Part shown: one piece after another, positions 1-7,794 of the stretch
Numbering within the stretch: position 1 is the first letter of the stretch
Layout of the letters: each line of letters begins with the position of its first letter
Origin: an uncultured Flavobacterium sp.
Lineage (GTDB): Bacteria > Bacteroidota > Bacteroidia > Flavobacteriales > Flavobacteriaceae
DNA: 26,866 nt
Assembly: GCF_946479975.1 (NCBI RefSeq)
Contig: NZ_CAMLIX010000041.1
Span: forward strand, 1-26,866
Direction: 5' to 3'
Position numbers and translations under genes: made by a program
The notes under the pieces: model-generated
What the model saw: the letters and a program-made list of their open reading frames with translations, nothing else
The model's database searches: none
Told to the model about the DNA's origin: nothing

Positions 1-53
1 CAAGGACCCTCTGATTAACAGTCAGATGCTCTAACCAACTGAGCTAAGGAGGA
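1..53 (-). tRNA. tRNA-Asn (GTT), truncated by the window edge
   Basis: Read on the minus strand from 53, the sequence begins TCCTCCTTAGCTCAG, which gives the acceptor-stem 5' half. It continues with a D-arm (GCTC / GAGC closing an AGTTGGTTA loop) and an anticodon arm with stem TCTGA / TCAGA around the loop CTGTTAA. The anticodon is GTT, so this is asparagine tRNA. The T-arm and the 3' acceptor half lie beyond base 1. A good Bacteroidota promoter sits just upstream. Confidence 0.93.
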
Positions 54-77
54 AGTTGTTGCTCTTTTTAGCGAGTG

Positions 78-107
78 CAAATATAGAACTATTTTTAGTT
101 TCTCAAA
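78..107 (-). promoter_or_regulatory. Bacteroidota-type promoter for tRNA-Asn
   Basis: On the minus strand there is TTTG (107-104), an 18-base spacer, then TATATTTG (85-78). This matches the Bacteroidota consensus of TTTG at -33 and TAnnTTTG at -7. The -7 box ends 24 bases before the tRNA 5' end, a sensible leader length. No transcription data were available. Confidence 0.7.
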
Positions 108-136
108 AACATTTTCGCTCTTTTTTTGACTTTTTT

Positions 137-1480
137 TTACTTGCCAACAATCGCTTTGTAAATGTCGTTACCGTTAGCAAACAGTAGTAGTGAAATAAGT
201 AAAACAATACCAACCATTTGCGCATTCTCTAGGAATTTATCGCTCGGTTTTTTACCACTAATTATTTCGTACAATAAAAACATCACATGACCACCATCAA
301 GAGCCGGAATTGGCAATAAATTCATAACTCCAAGCATAATTGACAATAAAGCAGTAATCGACCAGAAAACTTCCCAGCTCCAAGAAGTAGGGAAAATATT
401 AAAAATCGCAGCAAACCCACCCACTTGTTTGTAAGCTTTAGTTTCTGGATTAAAAATCATTTTTAATTGTTTTCCGTAACCCACCAATTGATCTTTTCCT
501 TTTTCAATACCAACCGGAATAGATTCGAAGAAACCGTATTCTTTCTTACTGATTTTATAATAACCTAGTTTTTCTAATGATTTTAAATCTAAACCACCAG
601 CAGCAACACCAAGTTTACCTTCGTTGTTAACTTTTAAAGTAAGCGGCGTTTCTTTTAAATCGCGCAGAACAACAGCAGAAATCGTTTTTCCTTTGTTAAC
701 TTCTAAAAGTGCTTTAGCTTCATCAAAATATTTAATTTTTTGTCCGTTAAGAGAAAGAATTAAATCTTTTGGCTTCAAGTTTTTATTTGGAGAATCCTCA
801 GCCACTTGTCCAATTGCAAAAGGTCTGCGGATATCTACTAGAACTCCTTTTTCTATTTTAGAAAGCTGATCGATAAAATCAGTTGGCATTTTGATAGATT
901 GCTTTTGACCGTTTCTTTCAATCAAAACCTCTTTTGCCATGATGATATTTATATTAAGGTCTTTGTCAAAATTTTCAACAGTTTTACCATCAATAGAAAT
1001 AATTTTGTCACCAGTTTTAAAACCAGCTTTAATCATCACAGGATTATCAATCGACACACCATCTTTTAAATCAGAATTAGCAATATAAGTATCGCCGTAA
1101 GCAAACGCCATTCCGATGTAGATAATAAAAGCAAGGATAAAGTTTACAGTAACACCGCCAAGCATAATAATTAAACGCTGCCAAGCTGGTTTAGTACGAA
1201 ATTCCCAAGGCTGAGGCGGAAGCGCCATTTGATCCTTGTCCATACTTTCGTCAATCATTCCAGAAATTTTCACATAACCGCCAAGTGGCAGCCATCCGAT
1301 ACCATATTCTGTTTCTCCGATTTTCTTTTTGAAAAGTGAATATTTAACATCAAAAAATAAGTAAAATTTTTCGACTCTTGTTTTAAACAATTTTGCAGGG
1401 ATAAAATGCCCTAATTCATGAAGAATAATAAGTAAAGATAAACTCAATAGAAATTGAGAGAGTTTGATAACTATATCCAT
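137..1480 (-). CDS. rseP: RseP-type site-2 protease (M50 family, PDZ-containing)
   Basis: Predicted inner-membrane zinc metalloprotease that cuts transmembrane substrates, typically anti-sigma factors, within the bilayer. The 447-residue protein has the zinc motif HELGH at residues 21-25 inside the first hydrophobic segment. A second hydrophobic segment lies near residues 100-130. Two PDZ-like modules follow: one around GDKIISIDGKTVENF (about 155-170) and one around PKDLILSLNGQKI (about 238-250). The second metal-binding motif, LDG, is at 394-396 within NLLPIPALDGGH, followed by a C-terminal membrane helix. Length and domain order match RseP. The ATG start puts HExxH in the usual position about 20 residues in. 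No dxr or other usual companion is visible on the left, where only the tRNA lies. Its substrate here is unknown. Confidence 0.93.
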   Translation of the reverse strand: MDIVIKLSQFLLSLSLLIILHELGHFIPAKLFKTRVEKFYLFFDVKYSLFKKKIGETEYGIGWLPLGGYVKISGMIDESMDKDQMALPPQPWEFRTKPAWQRLIIMLGGVTVNFILAFIIYIGMAFAYGDTYIANSDLKDGVSIDNPVMIKAGFKTGDKIISIDGKTVENFDKDLNINIIMAKEVLIERNGQKQSIKMPTDFIDQLSKIEKGVLVDIRRPFAIGQVAEDSPNKNLKPKDLILSLNGQKIKYFDEAKALLEVNKGKTISAVVLRDLKETPLTLKVNNEGKLGVAAGGLDLKSLEKLGYYKISKKEYGFFESIPVGIEKGKDQLVGYGKQLKMIFNPETKAYKQVGGFAAIFNIFPTSWSWEVFWSITALLSIMLGVMNLLPIPALDGGHVMFLLYEIISGKKPSDKFLENAQMVGIVLLISLLLFANGNDIYKAIVGK

Positions 1481-1508
1481 TTTTTATTTTTGATTCGTAT
1501 TTAACGCA

Positions 1509-1516
1509 CAAAAGTA
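1509..1516 (-). promoter_or_regulatory. Candidate -7 box for rseP
   Basis: The minus strand reads TACTTTTG, an exact match to TAnnTTTG, 28 bases upstream of the rseP ATG. The nearest TTG (1544-1542) is 25 bases further upstream, slightly beyond the usual spacing, so only the -7 element is well supported. Confidence 0.5.
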
Positions 1517-1726
1517 GCGTTTTCTAATTTAATTTAAGGTGCAAGATAGTGTTTAAGCTTTTAAATGTTTGTTAATAATTGCCCTTAGTTTTAATAATTC
1601 AAATAAAGCTTCTCTTAGTTAGTAACAAATTTGGTTAATCTGTTACAAATATGCTTAAAGGCTGTTTTAGAAACGGACTTATTTTGTTCATAATTCTTAA
1701 TTTGCAGCTATTAATTTCATAAAACG

Positions 1727-2641
1727 TTGATTACAATTTTAAAGTATCTATTTCTTGTTCGTTTTAGAAAATTAGTTTCTAAAGATGATTATATTGCTAT
1801 CTCATTAATCGTGGCGGTTTATTTAGTTGCTGCCTTTTTGGTCTTTAGAAATTATAACTATTTCCACAATTATATTTTACTGTTTTTTCTGGATGTTGTT
1901 GGATATCATTTGCAAAGATCCGATATCGAAATTCTCAAATTAAAGAAGAATTACAAAGTCATTTTTTTTGTAGAATATCTAATTTATTCGCTGCCGTTTC
2001 ATTTGGTTTTACTCTTCAAAAAAGAATTTCTGTTTATTGCCGTTGTTCTTGGTTTTAATATTCTTTTGATAAATCTTCCTAAATCAAAATTCAAAACAAT
2101 TCCATATCCTTTTCATTTGTTTAATGTGTATTGGCATATCTGTTTTCGGCAATATAAATTGATATTTGTATTTCCGTTTTTAGCAATATTAATGTATGTT
2201 TCGGCGGTATATAAAAATGAAAATCTTATTTATTTCGTTTTAATCGTTTTGGCATCTATAGGCTGTGTACCTTCTTTTGAAAGAGAAAAAATAGAAGAAA
2301 TAAAAAGGAATCCTTTTACAGCCGAAAAGTATTTATTGTTTCAATTAAAAAATACTATTATAAATACATTTTACATTGTAATTCCAGTTTTCATATTGCT
2401 TTGTTGTTTTCAAGAATGGCAAAAATTAGCGCTGCTTTTTGTTGTCTTTATTCCGCCAGTTTTAAATGTAATTATAAAGTATGTGTATTTCTATAATAAT
2501 CTAGTGCATCAAATTGTTTTTGCTTTTTTTGTTTCCTCCATTTTTTTCTTATTTGGAGCACCTTTACTAGCAACACCTTTTATGTACAAAAAAGCAATTA
2601 AAAATTTAAAAGCCATTAAATATGCTGACGATTCAAATTGA
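1727..2641 (+). CDS. Multi-pass membrane protein, likely ABC transporter permease
   Basis: A 304-residue, very hydrophobic protein with about six or more predicted membrane helices (for example near residues 25-42, 85-115, 145-160, 170-180, 210-230 and 260-285) and charged lysine-rich loops. It has no motif I can assign to a named family. The permease call rests on the next gene: its ATG overlaps the 3' end of this one by 20 bases and it encodes an ABC ATPase, so the two are almost certainly translationally coupled. The start is TTG. An in-frame stop lies at 1712, no ATG occurs before residue 100, and the TTG gives a natural N-terminus. The substrate cannot be told from sequence. Confidence 0.72.
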   Translation: MITILKYLFLVRFRKLVSKDDYIAISLIVAVYLVAAFLVFRNYNYFHNYILLFFLDVVGYHLQRSDIEILKLKKNYKVIFFVEYLIYSLPFHLVLLFKKEFLFIAVVLGFNILLINLPKSKFKTIPYPFHLFNVYWHICFRQYKLIFVFPFLAILMYVSAVYKNENLIYFVLIVLASIGCVPSFEREKIEEIKRNPFTAEKYLLFQLKNTIINTFYIVIPVFILLCCFQEWQKLALLFVVFIPPVLNVIIKYVYFYNNLVHQIVFAFFVSSIFFLFGAPLLATPFMYKKAIKNLKAIKYADDSN

Positions 2642-3254
2642 CCAGAAAAAATACAGCGACAAATTGATATTAGAAGATATTAAAATCAATATCGAAAAGC
2701 CCGGAATTTATGGTGTGATTGGTAAAAATGGTCACGGAAAAACGACGCTTTTTAAATGCATTTTAGGACTTGAACCATTTAAAGGAAAATGCAATTTGAA
2801 TGGTGAAAAACTTTTACTTCAAAATGCGGGCTGGGTGCCAACTGAACCGCCAATTTATGAAGAGCTTACGGCTAAAGAGTTTTATGATTTTTATGGTCAT
2901 TTATTAGATTTGAACACATTTGTTTTTAATGAAATTTTTGAAGTTCCAGAAAATCAGTTAATTCGGGAGTTTTCTACTGGAATGAAAAAGAAAACGTATC
3001 TAAACGCCGTTTTTCAGAAGGACTTTTTAGTCTACATTTTAGACGAACCTTTTAACGGATTGGATCTAGAATCGAATTATGTATTAATGAATTACATTCG
3101 GGAACTTTCAAAAACGAGTATAATTTTAATTTCTTCTCATATTTTAGAAATTCTCTATAAAGACTGCGATAAAATTTTTCTGCTGAAAGACAAAAATATA
3201 AGTGAATTTAAAAAGAGTGATTTTCCAGAAATCGAAAAGAAACTATTTGAGTAA
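2622..3254 (+). CDS. ABC transporter ATP-binding protein
   Basis: A 210-residue stand-alone nucleotide-binding domain that should power the membrane protein encoded just upstream. Walker A is GKNGHGKTT (34-42), Walker B with its catalytic glutamate is VYILDEP (137-143), the D-loop is NGLD (145-148), and the switch histidine is H173 in SSH. The signature motif is degenerate: FSTGMKKK (117-124) replaces LSGGQ. This variant is common in Bacteroidota ATPases of the DrrA/CcmA type. It is shorter than many family members because it ends soon after the switch region. The gene is the second of a two-gene operon. Export of a lipid, peptide or antibiotic is possible, but nothing in the sequence identifies the cargo. 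Confidence 0.88.
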   Translation: MLTIQIDQKKYSDKLILEDIKINIEKPGIYGVIGKNGHGKTTLFKCILGLEPFKGKCNLNGEKLLLQNAGWVPTEPPIYEELTAKEFYDFYGHLLDLNTFVFNEIFEVPENQLIREFSTGMKKKTYLNAVFQKDFLVYILDEPFNGLDLESNYVLMNYIRELSKTSIILISSHILEILYKDCDKIFLLKDKNISEFKKSDFPEIEKKLFE

Positions 3255-3393
3255 TTGTACTAAAAATACAATTTAATTTAAATGTTTGTTAATTAATAAA
3301 CATTTCGATTTCTCTTTTTCTCCAGATGCCGTAACTTTACTTTTCTTAAAAAAAATGTCTTTTTTAGACCATCAAACATTAAAAGTACAGCAT

Positions 3394-4464
3394 ATGTCAA
3401 CGAAATTATTTTCTCCTCTCACTATAAAAAAAGTCACTTTAAAAAACAGAATCGTTATTTCGCCAATGTGCCAATATTCGTCAGTCGACGGATTTGCAAA
3501 CGATTGGCATTTGGTTCATTTAGGAAGCCGTGCAACAGGCGGTGCGGGACTTATTATACAAGAAGCAACTGCAGTTTCTCCAGAAGCTAGAATTTCTCCT
3601 TCCGATTTAGGAATTTGGAAAGACGAACACATCGAAAAACTAAAACAAATCAACGCTTTTATTGTTTCTCAAAATTCGATTCCTGGAATTCAGTTGGCGC
3701 ACGCAGGACGAAAAGCAAGTGTTTCTTCTCCATGGTTGGGAAATAAAAAATTAGATTTCGCTCAAGGCGGATGGCAGACGGTTGCTCCAAGTGCGATTCC
3801 GTATCATGAAGGCGAACCATTTCTACCAGAAGCTTTAGACAAAAACGGAATCCAAAAAGTAATTTCCGATTTTAAATCGGCAACAAAAAGAGTGGTTGAA
3901 GCTGGATATCAGGTTTTAGAAATTCACGCGGCTCACGGTTATTTACTGCACCAATTTTTATCTCCTTTAACAAATGTGCGTACAGACGAATACGGAGGAA
4001 GTTTTGAAAACAGAATTCGTTTTACTTTAGAAATCATCGAAGCAGTTCAAGCAGAATGGCCTTCAGATTTACCTTTAATCGTTAGAATTTCAGCAACAGA
4101 CTGGGCAGAAAACGGCTGGAATCCAGAAGAATCTGTACAGCTTTCTAAAATATTAAAAGAAAAAGGAGTAGATTTAATTGATGTTTCGTCAGGCGGATTG
4201 GTTTCTCATCAAAAAATTACATTAGGGCCAGGTTATCAAGTTCCTTTTGCAGAAAAAGTAAAACAAGAAGCCAACATTGCAACAGGCGCAGTAGGATTAA
4301 TTACAGAAGCCAAACAAGCCGAAGAAATCCTAAATAAAAGCCAAGCCGATTTGATTTTATTCGCCAGAGAATCATTGAGAAATCCGAATCTGCCTTTAGA
4401 TTTCGCAAAAGAATTAAACGACGATATTCAGTGGCCAAAACAATACGAAAGAGCTAAACTTTAA
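3394..4464 (+). CDS. NADH:flavin oxidoreductase, old yellow enzyme family (YqjM-like)
   Basis: Predicted FMN-dependent ene-reductase that reduces activated C=C bonds with NAD(P)H, acting as a cytosolic TIM barrel. The ATG at 3394 was preferred over the TTG at 3286, which would add 36 unrelated residues. From this ATG the N-terminus MSTKLFSPLTIKKVTLKNR aligns directly with Bacillus YqjM, and the active-site Cys26 and Tyr28 (SPMCQY, 23-28) fall at the same numbers as in YqjM. Further conserved sites are the substrate-binding HAAHGYLLHQFLSP segment with its H-x-x-H pair, the NVRTDEYGG block, and the FMN phosphate-binding region near TGAVGLI. The length is 356 residues, near YqjM's 338. The physiological substrate is unknown. 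The gene stands alone or is loosely linked to the oxidoreductase downstream, from which a palindromic repeat separates it. Confidence 0.92.
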   Translation: MSTKLFSPLTIKKVTLKNRIVISPMCQYSSVDGFANDWHLVHLGSRATGGAGLIIQEATAVSPEARISPSDLGIWKDEHIEKLKQINAFIVSQNSIPGIQLAHAGRKASVSSPWLGNKKLDFAQGGWQTVAPSAIPYHEGEPFLPEALDKNGIQKVISDFKSATKRVVEAGYQVLEIHAAHGYLLHQFLSPLTNVRTDEYGGSFENRIRFTLEIIEAVQAEWPSDLPLIVRISATDWAENGWNPEESVQLSKILKEKGVDLIDVSSGGLVSHQKITLGPGYQVPFAEKVKQEANIATGAVGLITEAKQAEEILNKSQADLILFARESLRNPNLPLDFAKELNDDIQWPKQYERAKL

Positions 4465-4500
4465 AATTTATAGCCACAGATTTTAAGGATTAAAAGGATT

Positions 4501-4582
4501 TTTGCCACGAATTCCACAAATTTCCACGAATTAAAAATTTTATAGATATTGATTTGTGGAAATTTGTGCAATTTGTGGCAAA
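4501..4582 (+). repeat. Imperfect palindromic intergenic repeat (82 bases)
   Basis: Two 32-base arms (4501-4532 and 4551-4582) are inverted copies with 28 of 32 positions matching, around an 18-base AT-rich loop. The arms are built from the phrase TTTGCCACRAATT-CACAAATTTCCAC. It lies between two plus-strand genes and could fold into a long hairpin in RNA. It resembles repeats I associate with Flavobacterium genomes. A role in mRNA processing or termination is possible but not shown. Confidence 0.85.
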
Positions 4583-4598
4583 CAAAAAATTATACCAA

Positions 4599-5642
4599 AT
4601 GCAAAAGATAAAAACAGCATTATTATCATACGGAATGTCGGGGAAAGTTTTTCACGCTCCGTTTTTAGATATTCATGAAGGATTTGAATTATTAGGTTCT
4701 TGGGAAAGAAGTAAAAAACTAATTCAGGAAGATTATCCATACGTAAAAAGTTATGCAACTTTAGACGAACTATTAAACGATGATGTCCATTTAGTAATTG
4801 TAAACACGCCTGTTGGAACGCATTACGAATATGCAAAAAAAGTACTTCTGGCAGGAAAACATGCTGTGGTAGAAAAAGCATTTACAACAACTGTTGCCGA
4901 AGCAAAAGAATTGGCTTCAATTGCAAAAGAGAAAGGATTGAAATTATCTGTTTTTCAAAACAGAAGATGGGACAGCGATTTCAAAACCATCAAAAAAGTA
5001 ATCGAGGACGGCGTTTTAGGAGATTTAGTGGAAGCCGAATTTCATTTTGACCGATACAATCCTGTTTTGAGTCCGAAAGCGCATAAAGAAACAGCAAATG
5101 ATGGAGCAGGAGTTTTAAAAGATTTAGGGCCGCATATTATTGATCAGGCAGTGAGTTTGTTTGGTTGTCCTAAAGCAGTTTTTGGAGACATTCGCGTAAC
5201 CAGAGAAAATTCTGTTGTGGATGATTGGATCGATTTAACCTTGTTTTATTCTAATTTCAGAGTCCGTTTAAAAGCAGGTTTTTTTGTTAGAGAAGCTAAT
5301 CCGGCATATGTTATTCACGGAAAAAAAGGCTCTTTTTTAAAACCGCGCGGCGATGTTCAGGAAGATGATTTGAAAGTTGGGAAAAAACCAAATTTAGAAT
5401 CTTGGGGAACAGAAGATGAAAGTCTTCAGGGACTTTTACACACCGAAATCGACGGTAAAATTGTGAGAGAAAAAATCCCAACGCTTCAAGGTAATTATTT
5501 CAGTTTCTTCGATGGCGTTTATGATTCAATTGTAAATAACAAAAAAGAACCAGTTCCAGCAGACGAAGGTGTAAAAGTAATGCAGGTTATAGAAGCCGCA
5601 ATTGCGAGCAATGCGCAACAAAAAGGAATCAGCATATATTAA
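4599..5642 (+). CDS. Gfo/Idh/MocA family oxidoreductase (YdgJ-like)
   Basis: Predicted NAD(P)-dependent dehydrogenase of sugars, inositols or related compounds. The ATG at 4599 was chosen over the TTG at 4554, because the extra codons would be read from inside the palindromic repeat. From 4599 the protein (347 residues) begins MQKIKTALLSYGMSGKVFHAP, a Rossmann fold with the YGxxGKxFHAP variant seen in E. coli YdgJ relatives. The family motif, usually EKP, appears as EKAF near residue 92. NRRWDSDF follows at about 119-126, then the C-terminal alpha/beta domain with the DLGPHIIDQA segment carrying the conserved Asp and His of the active site. The length is normal. Substrate and preferred cofactor cannot be read from sequence. 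Confidence 0.88.
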   Translation: MQKIKTALLSYGMSGKVFHAPFLDIHEGFELLGSWERSKKLIQEDYPYVKSYATLDELLNDDVHLVIVNTPVGTHYEYAKKVLLAGKHAVVEKAFTTTVAEAKELASIAKEKGLKLSVFQNRRWDSDFKTIKKVIEDGVLGDLVEAEFHFDRYNPVLSPKAHKETANDGAGVLKDLGPHIIDQAVSLFGCPKAVFGDIRVTRENSVVDDWIDLTLFYSNFRVRLKAGFFVREANPAYVIHGKKGSFLKPRGDVQEDDLKVGKKPNLESWGTEDESLQGLLHTEIDGKIVREKIPTLQGNYFSFFDGVYDSIVNNKKEPVPADEGVKVMQVIEAAIASNAQQKGISIY

Positions 5643-5671
5643 AAGAAGAACATCGTTTTTCGTTTATTTCT

Positions 5672-5697
5672 AATGAAATGTAAGCGTTTCATTTTTC
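5672..5697 (+). terminator. Weak candidate terminator after the Gfo/Idh/MocA gene
   Basis: AATGAAA (5672-5678) and TTTCATT (5687-5693) form a short AT-rich stem followed by a few T residues, 30 bases past the stop codon. The stem is GC-poor, so this is only a candidate. Confidence 0.3.
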
Positions 5698-5707
5698 TGT
5701 CAAGTTA

Positions 5708-6060
5708 TCATTCCGTTAAGAATGTTTCATCGGTAGAAAAAAATAATTTCCAGTCGCGTTTACGTTCCGTAGGAACGTTTGATTTTGATATCATTTTTTA
5801 ACAATGATACATTCAAACGTTCCTACGGAACGTAAATCTGCTAACATTATATTTTTTTCTACCGATGAAATGTTCCTAATGGAACAAAGAAGGGAATGAA
5901 AATCTTTTCGTAAACATTGGAGTTTCTATTTTTTACATCAAGATGTCATTCCGTTAGGAATGTTTCGTTGGTAGAAAAAAATAATTTTCATTCGCATTTA
6001 CGTTCCGTAGGAACGTTTGGATTAAATATTTTTTTAGGAATTAAATGTATGAAACATTCC
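5708..6060. repeat. REP/BIME-like repeat cluster filling a 617-base gap
   Basis: The gap between the Gfo/Idh/MocA gene and the MFS gene holds three copies of a unit of about 74 bases and no gene. Copy 1 is 5708-5782, copy 2 is inverted at 5813-5885, and copy 3 is direct at 5946-6019. A remnant of an inverted end lies near 6048-6060. Each unit starts with a small palindrome (CATTCC-GTTA-GGAATG type), carries a shared core GGTAGAAAAAAATA, and ends with a second palindrome (ACGTTCC-GTA-GGAACGT). Copies 1 and 2 together make a hairpin of nearly 180 bases. This two-palindrome architecture resembles bacterial interspersed mosaic elements. No REP-associated transposase is in the window. The remaining stretch, 6061-6259, is plain AT-rich DNA apart from the promoter element of the next gene. 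Confidence 0.85.
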
Positions 6061-6227
6061 TGCCGAGAGAGGAAATAAAAAAAGGAAGAAGATTTTTAAT
6101 TCTCCTAAATCTTAAAAATTGTAATTTTAATAAGAAGATTGTAATTAACAACCTCTGAATTTATAAACAATAACGTTGTATATTGTGCATAACCTTAAGC
6201 TTTATACACTTTACAAAGCGTTTTTAG

Positions 6228-6235
6228 TATTTTTG
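6228..6235 (+). promoter_or_regulatory. Candidate -7 box for the MFS gene
   Basis: TATTTTTG matches TAnnTTTG exactly and ends 24 bases before the ATG at 6260. No TTG lies 17-23 bases upstream, so support comes from the -7 element alone. Confidence 0.45.
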
Positions 6236-6259
6236 ATCACTATTCAATAAAAATTCAAT

Positions 6260-7486
6260 ATGCTGATAAACATTAATCCATTATCATTTTTTCAGACCAA
6301 AGGAAAAATCAAGAAAGTATTTAGAGAGGCAAAAGCGTCTTACTTAAAACGAATTCGATTTGCCGTTGGAATGTTTTATTTCGGAATGGGTTTAAGTTTT
6401 GCCACATGGGCCAGCAGAATTCCAGATATCAAAACTGCATTGCATTTAACTGAAGGGGATTTGGGGTCAATACTATTTGCGCTTCCAGTTGGACAGCTTA
6501 TTATTATGCCGTTTTCGGGAAAAATGGTAACCAAATTTGGAAGCCACCGCATTTTAATTTTTTCTTTAATAATGTATGTTTTGTGCTTGATTAATTTAGG
6601 TCTTGCTACGACATCTTTGCAATTATCTTTAGGATTATTTCTCTTTGGTGTTTTCGGAAATTTAGCCAATATTGCTGTAAATACCCAAGGCGTTTATACC
6701 GAAGTTTTATACAAAAAAACAATCATGTCAGCCTTTCACGGAATGTGGAGTTTTGCAGGATTTACAGGTGCGTTAGTCGGTTTAGGAATGCTCGCTTTAA
6801 ATTTGAGTCCGTTGCACCATTTTATAATTGTAGCCCTAGTTGTTTTGATTATGGTCGCGCTGAATTTCAAATTTTTGGTCAGAGCCAAAGAAAAAGCAAA
6901 AGCAAAAGCCAAACCAGAAGAAAAAAAACTATTTGTAAAACCAGATACGGCTTTGCTTTGGCTAGGTGTTATTGGGTTTTGCAGTATGGCGAGTGAAGGC
7001 GTAATGTTTGATTGGAGCGGGGTTTATTTTAAAGATATCGTAAAAGCACCGGGACCTTTGGTGGTTTTAGGTTATACTTCGTTTATGATTATGATGGCCA
7101 GCGGTAGATTTTTAGGCGACGGATTAATAAATAAATTCGGACGTGAACGCGTCATGCAGATTAGCGGTGTCATGATTTCGGCAGGACTTTTTACAGCTGT
7201 TTTTCTACCTTATATTATTCCTTGTACCATAGCATTTATGTTTGTTGGTTTAGGAGTTGCCACTATTGTTCCTACTGTTTACAGCATTGCAGGGAAAAAC
7301 CCGACTGTTCCGCCGGGAGAAGCTTTAACGATTGTTTCTAGTGTAAGTTTCTTAGGATTTTTGATGGGGCCTCCAGTTATTGGGCATGTCGCACAAAGTT
7401 TCGGATTGCAGTTTTCTTTTGCCTTCATCGGAATTTTTGGAGTTCTAATTGCTTTTATGGTTTCTAAAATTAGAACAACAGCTTAA
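6260..7486 (+). CDS. MFS transporter (YbjJ/FucP-like)
   Basis: A 408-residue inner-membrane transporter of the major facilitator superfamily with about 12 predicted helices. These form two six-helix halves joined by a lysine-rich cytoplasmic loop near residues 210-225 (KEKAKAKAKPEEKK). The first helix contains FGMGLSFATWASRIPDIK, followed by GDLGSILFALPVGQL and a loop-2 motif KMVTKFGSHRIL. The second half repeats this as DGLINKFGRERVM. The ASRIPDIK segment and overall layout resemble E. coli YbjJ and sugar-proton symporters of the FHS type, but the substrate is not evident. The start at 6260 gives about 30 polar residues before helix 1. A later ATG at residue 38 would cut into helix 1, so the first one is preferred. 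It is transcribed alone behind the repeat cluster. Confidence 0.85.
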   Translation: MLININPLSFFQTKGKIKKVFREAKASYLKRIRFAVGMFYFGMGLSFATWASRIPDIKTALHLTEGDLGSILFALPVGQLIIMPFSGKMVTKFGSHRILIFSLIMYVLCLINLGLATTSLQLSLGLFLFGVFGNLANIAVNTQGVYTEVLYKKTIMSAFHGMWSFAGFTGALVGLGMLALNLSPLHHFIIVALVVLIMVALNFKFLVRAKEKAKAKAKPEEKKLFVKPDTALLWLGVIGFCSMASEGVMFDWSGVYFKDIVKAPGPLVVLGYTSFMIMMASGRFLGDGLINKFGRERVMQISGVMISAGLFTAVFLPYIIPCTIAFMFVGLGVATIVPTVYSIAGKNPTVPPGEALTIVSSVSFLGFLMGPPVIGHVAQSFGLQFSFAFIGIFGVLIAFMVSKIRTTA

Positions 7487-7492
7487 ATTAAG

Positions 7493-7600
7493 AAAAACAT
7501 AGTTTTTATTTCTAAGAATAAAATCACAAGCGCTATGTGCATTTAAACTAGTGAAACGCCTCTTCTAAAGTTTGTAAATACTATGTTTCTATGTGTTAAA
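7493..7600. repeat. Flavobacterium-type intergenic repeat with ACATAG/CTATGT arms
   Basis: The gap 7487-7794 begins with an imperfect inverted repeat. AAAACATAGTTTTTAT near 7495-7510 pairs loosely with ATACTATGTTTCTATGTGTT near 7579-7598, with another CTATGTGC copy in the middle at about 7534. The motif is repeated three times in both orientations. I recall similar ACATAG repeats between genes of Flavobacterium. It lies just after the MFS stop codon and could act in 3'-end formation. Confidence 0.55.
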
Positions 7601-7666
7601 AATAAATAATCTATCCATTCAAACTCTTAGAATTAATTAAAATCGCAATAAATTTGTAAGAATTTA

Positions 7667-7695
7667 TTTGTTTTTAAAAATTTTATCTATATTTG
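7667..7695 (+). promoter_or_regulatory. Bacteroidota-type promoter for the TonB receptor operon
   Basis: TTTG (7667-7670), a 17-base spacer and TATATTTG (7688-7695) match both consensus elements with good spacing. This predicts a 5' leader of about 90-95 bases before the ATG at 7795, long enough to hold a control element. Confidence 0.7.
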
Positions 7696-7701
7696 ATTTT
7701 A

Positions 7702-7715
7702 AAGCGAAACCGCTT
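7702..7715 (+). promoter_or_regulatory. Short palindrome in the leader of the TonB receptor operon
   Basis: AAGCG-AAAC-CGCTT is a perfect 5-base-pair inverted repeat, 6 bases after the -7 box and so at about the expected transcription start. It could be an operator or a 5' mRNA hairpin. It is GC-richer than the surroundings, but its size allows chance. Confidence 0.35.
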
Positions 7716-7794
7716 ACTTTTCCAAAAACCAATTTGATTTTTTGAATAGGATTACTAATCCGAAAGTTATTTTCAAAATGAATTGGAATTTTCA

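Noticed and set aside
3286..3393. N-terminal extension of the old yellow enzyme from a TTG start
   Set aside because: It adds 36 residues that do not fit the family, while the ATG at 3394 gives the exact YqjM-like N-terminus with Cys26 and Tyr28 in register.
5708..6019. Regularly repeated units that might be a CRISPR array
   Set aside because: There are only three units, one is inverted, unit length is about 74 bases, and the intervals between them are unequal. No cas genes are present. A REP/BIME-like cluster explains it better.
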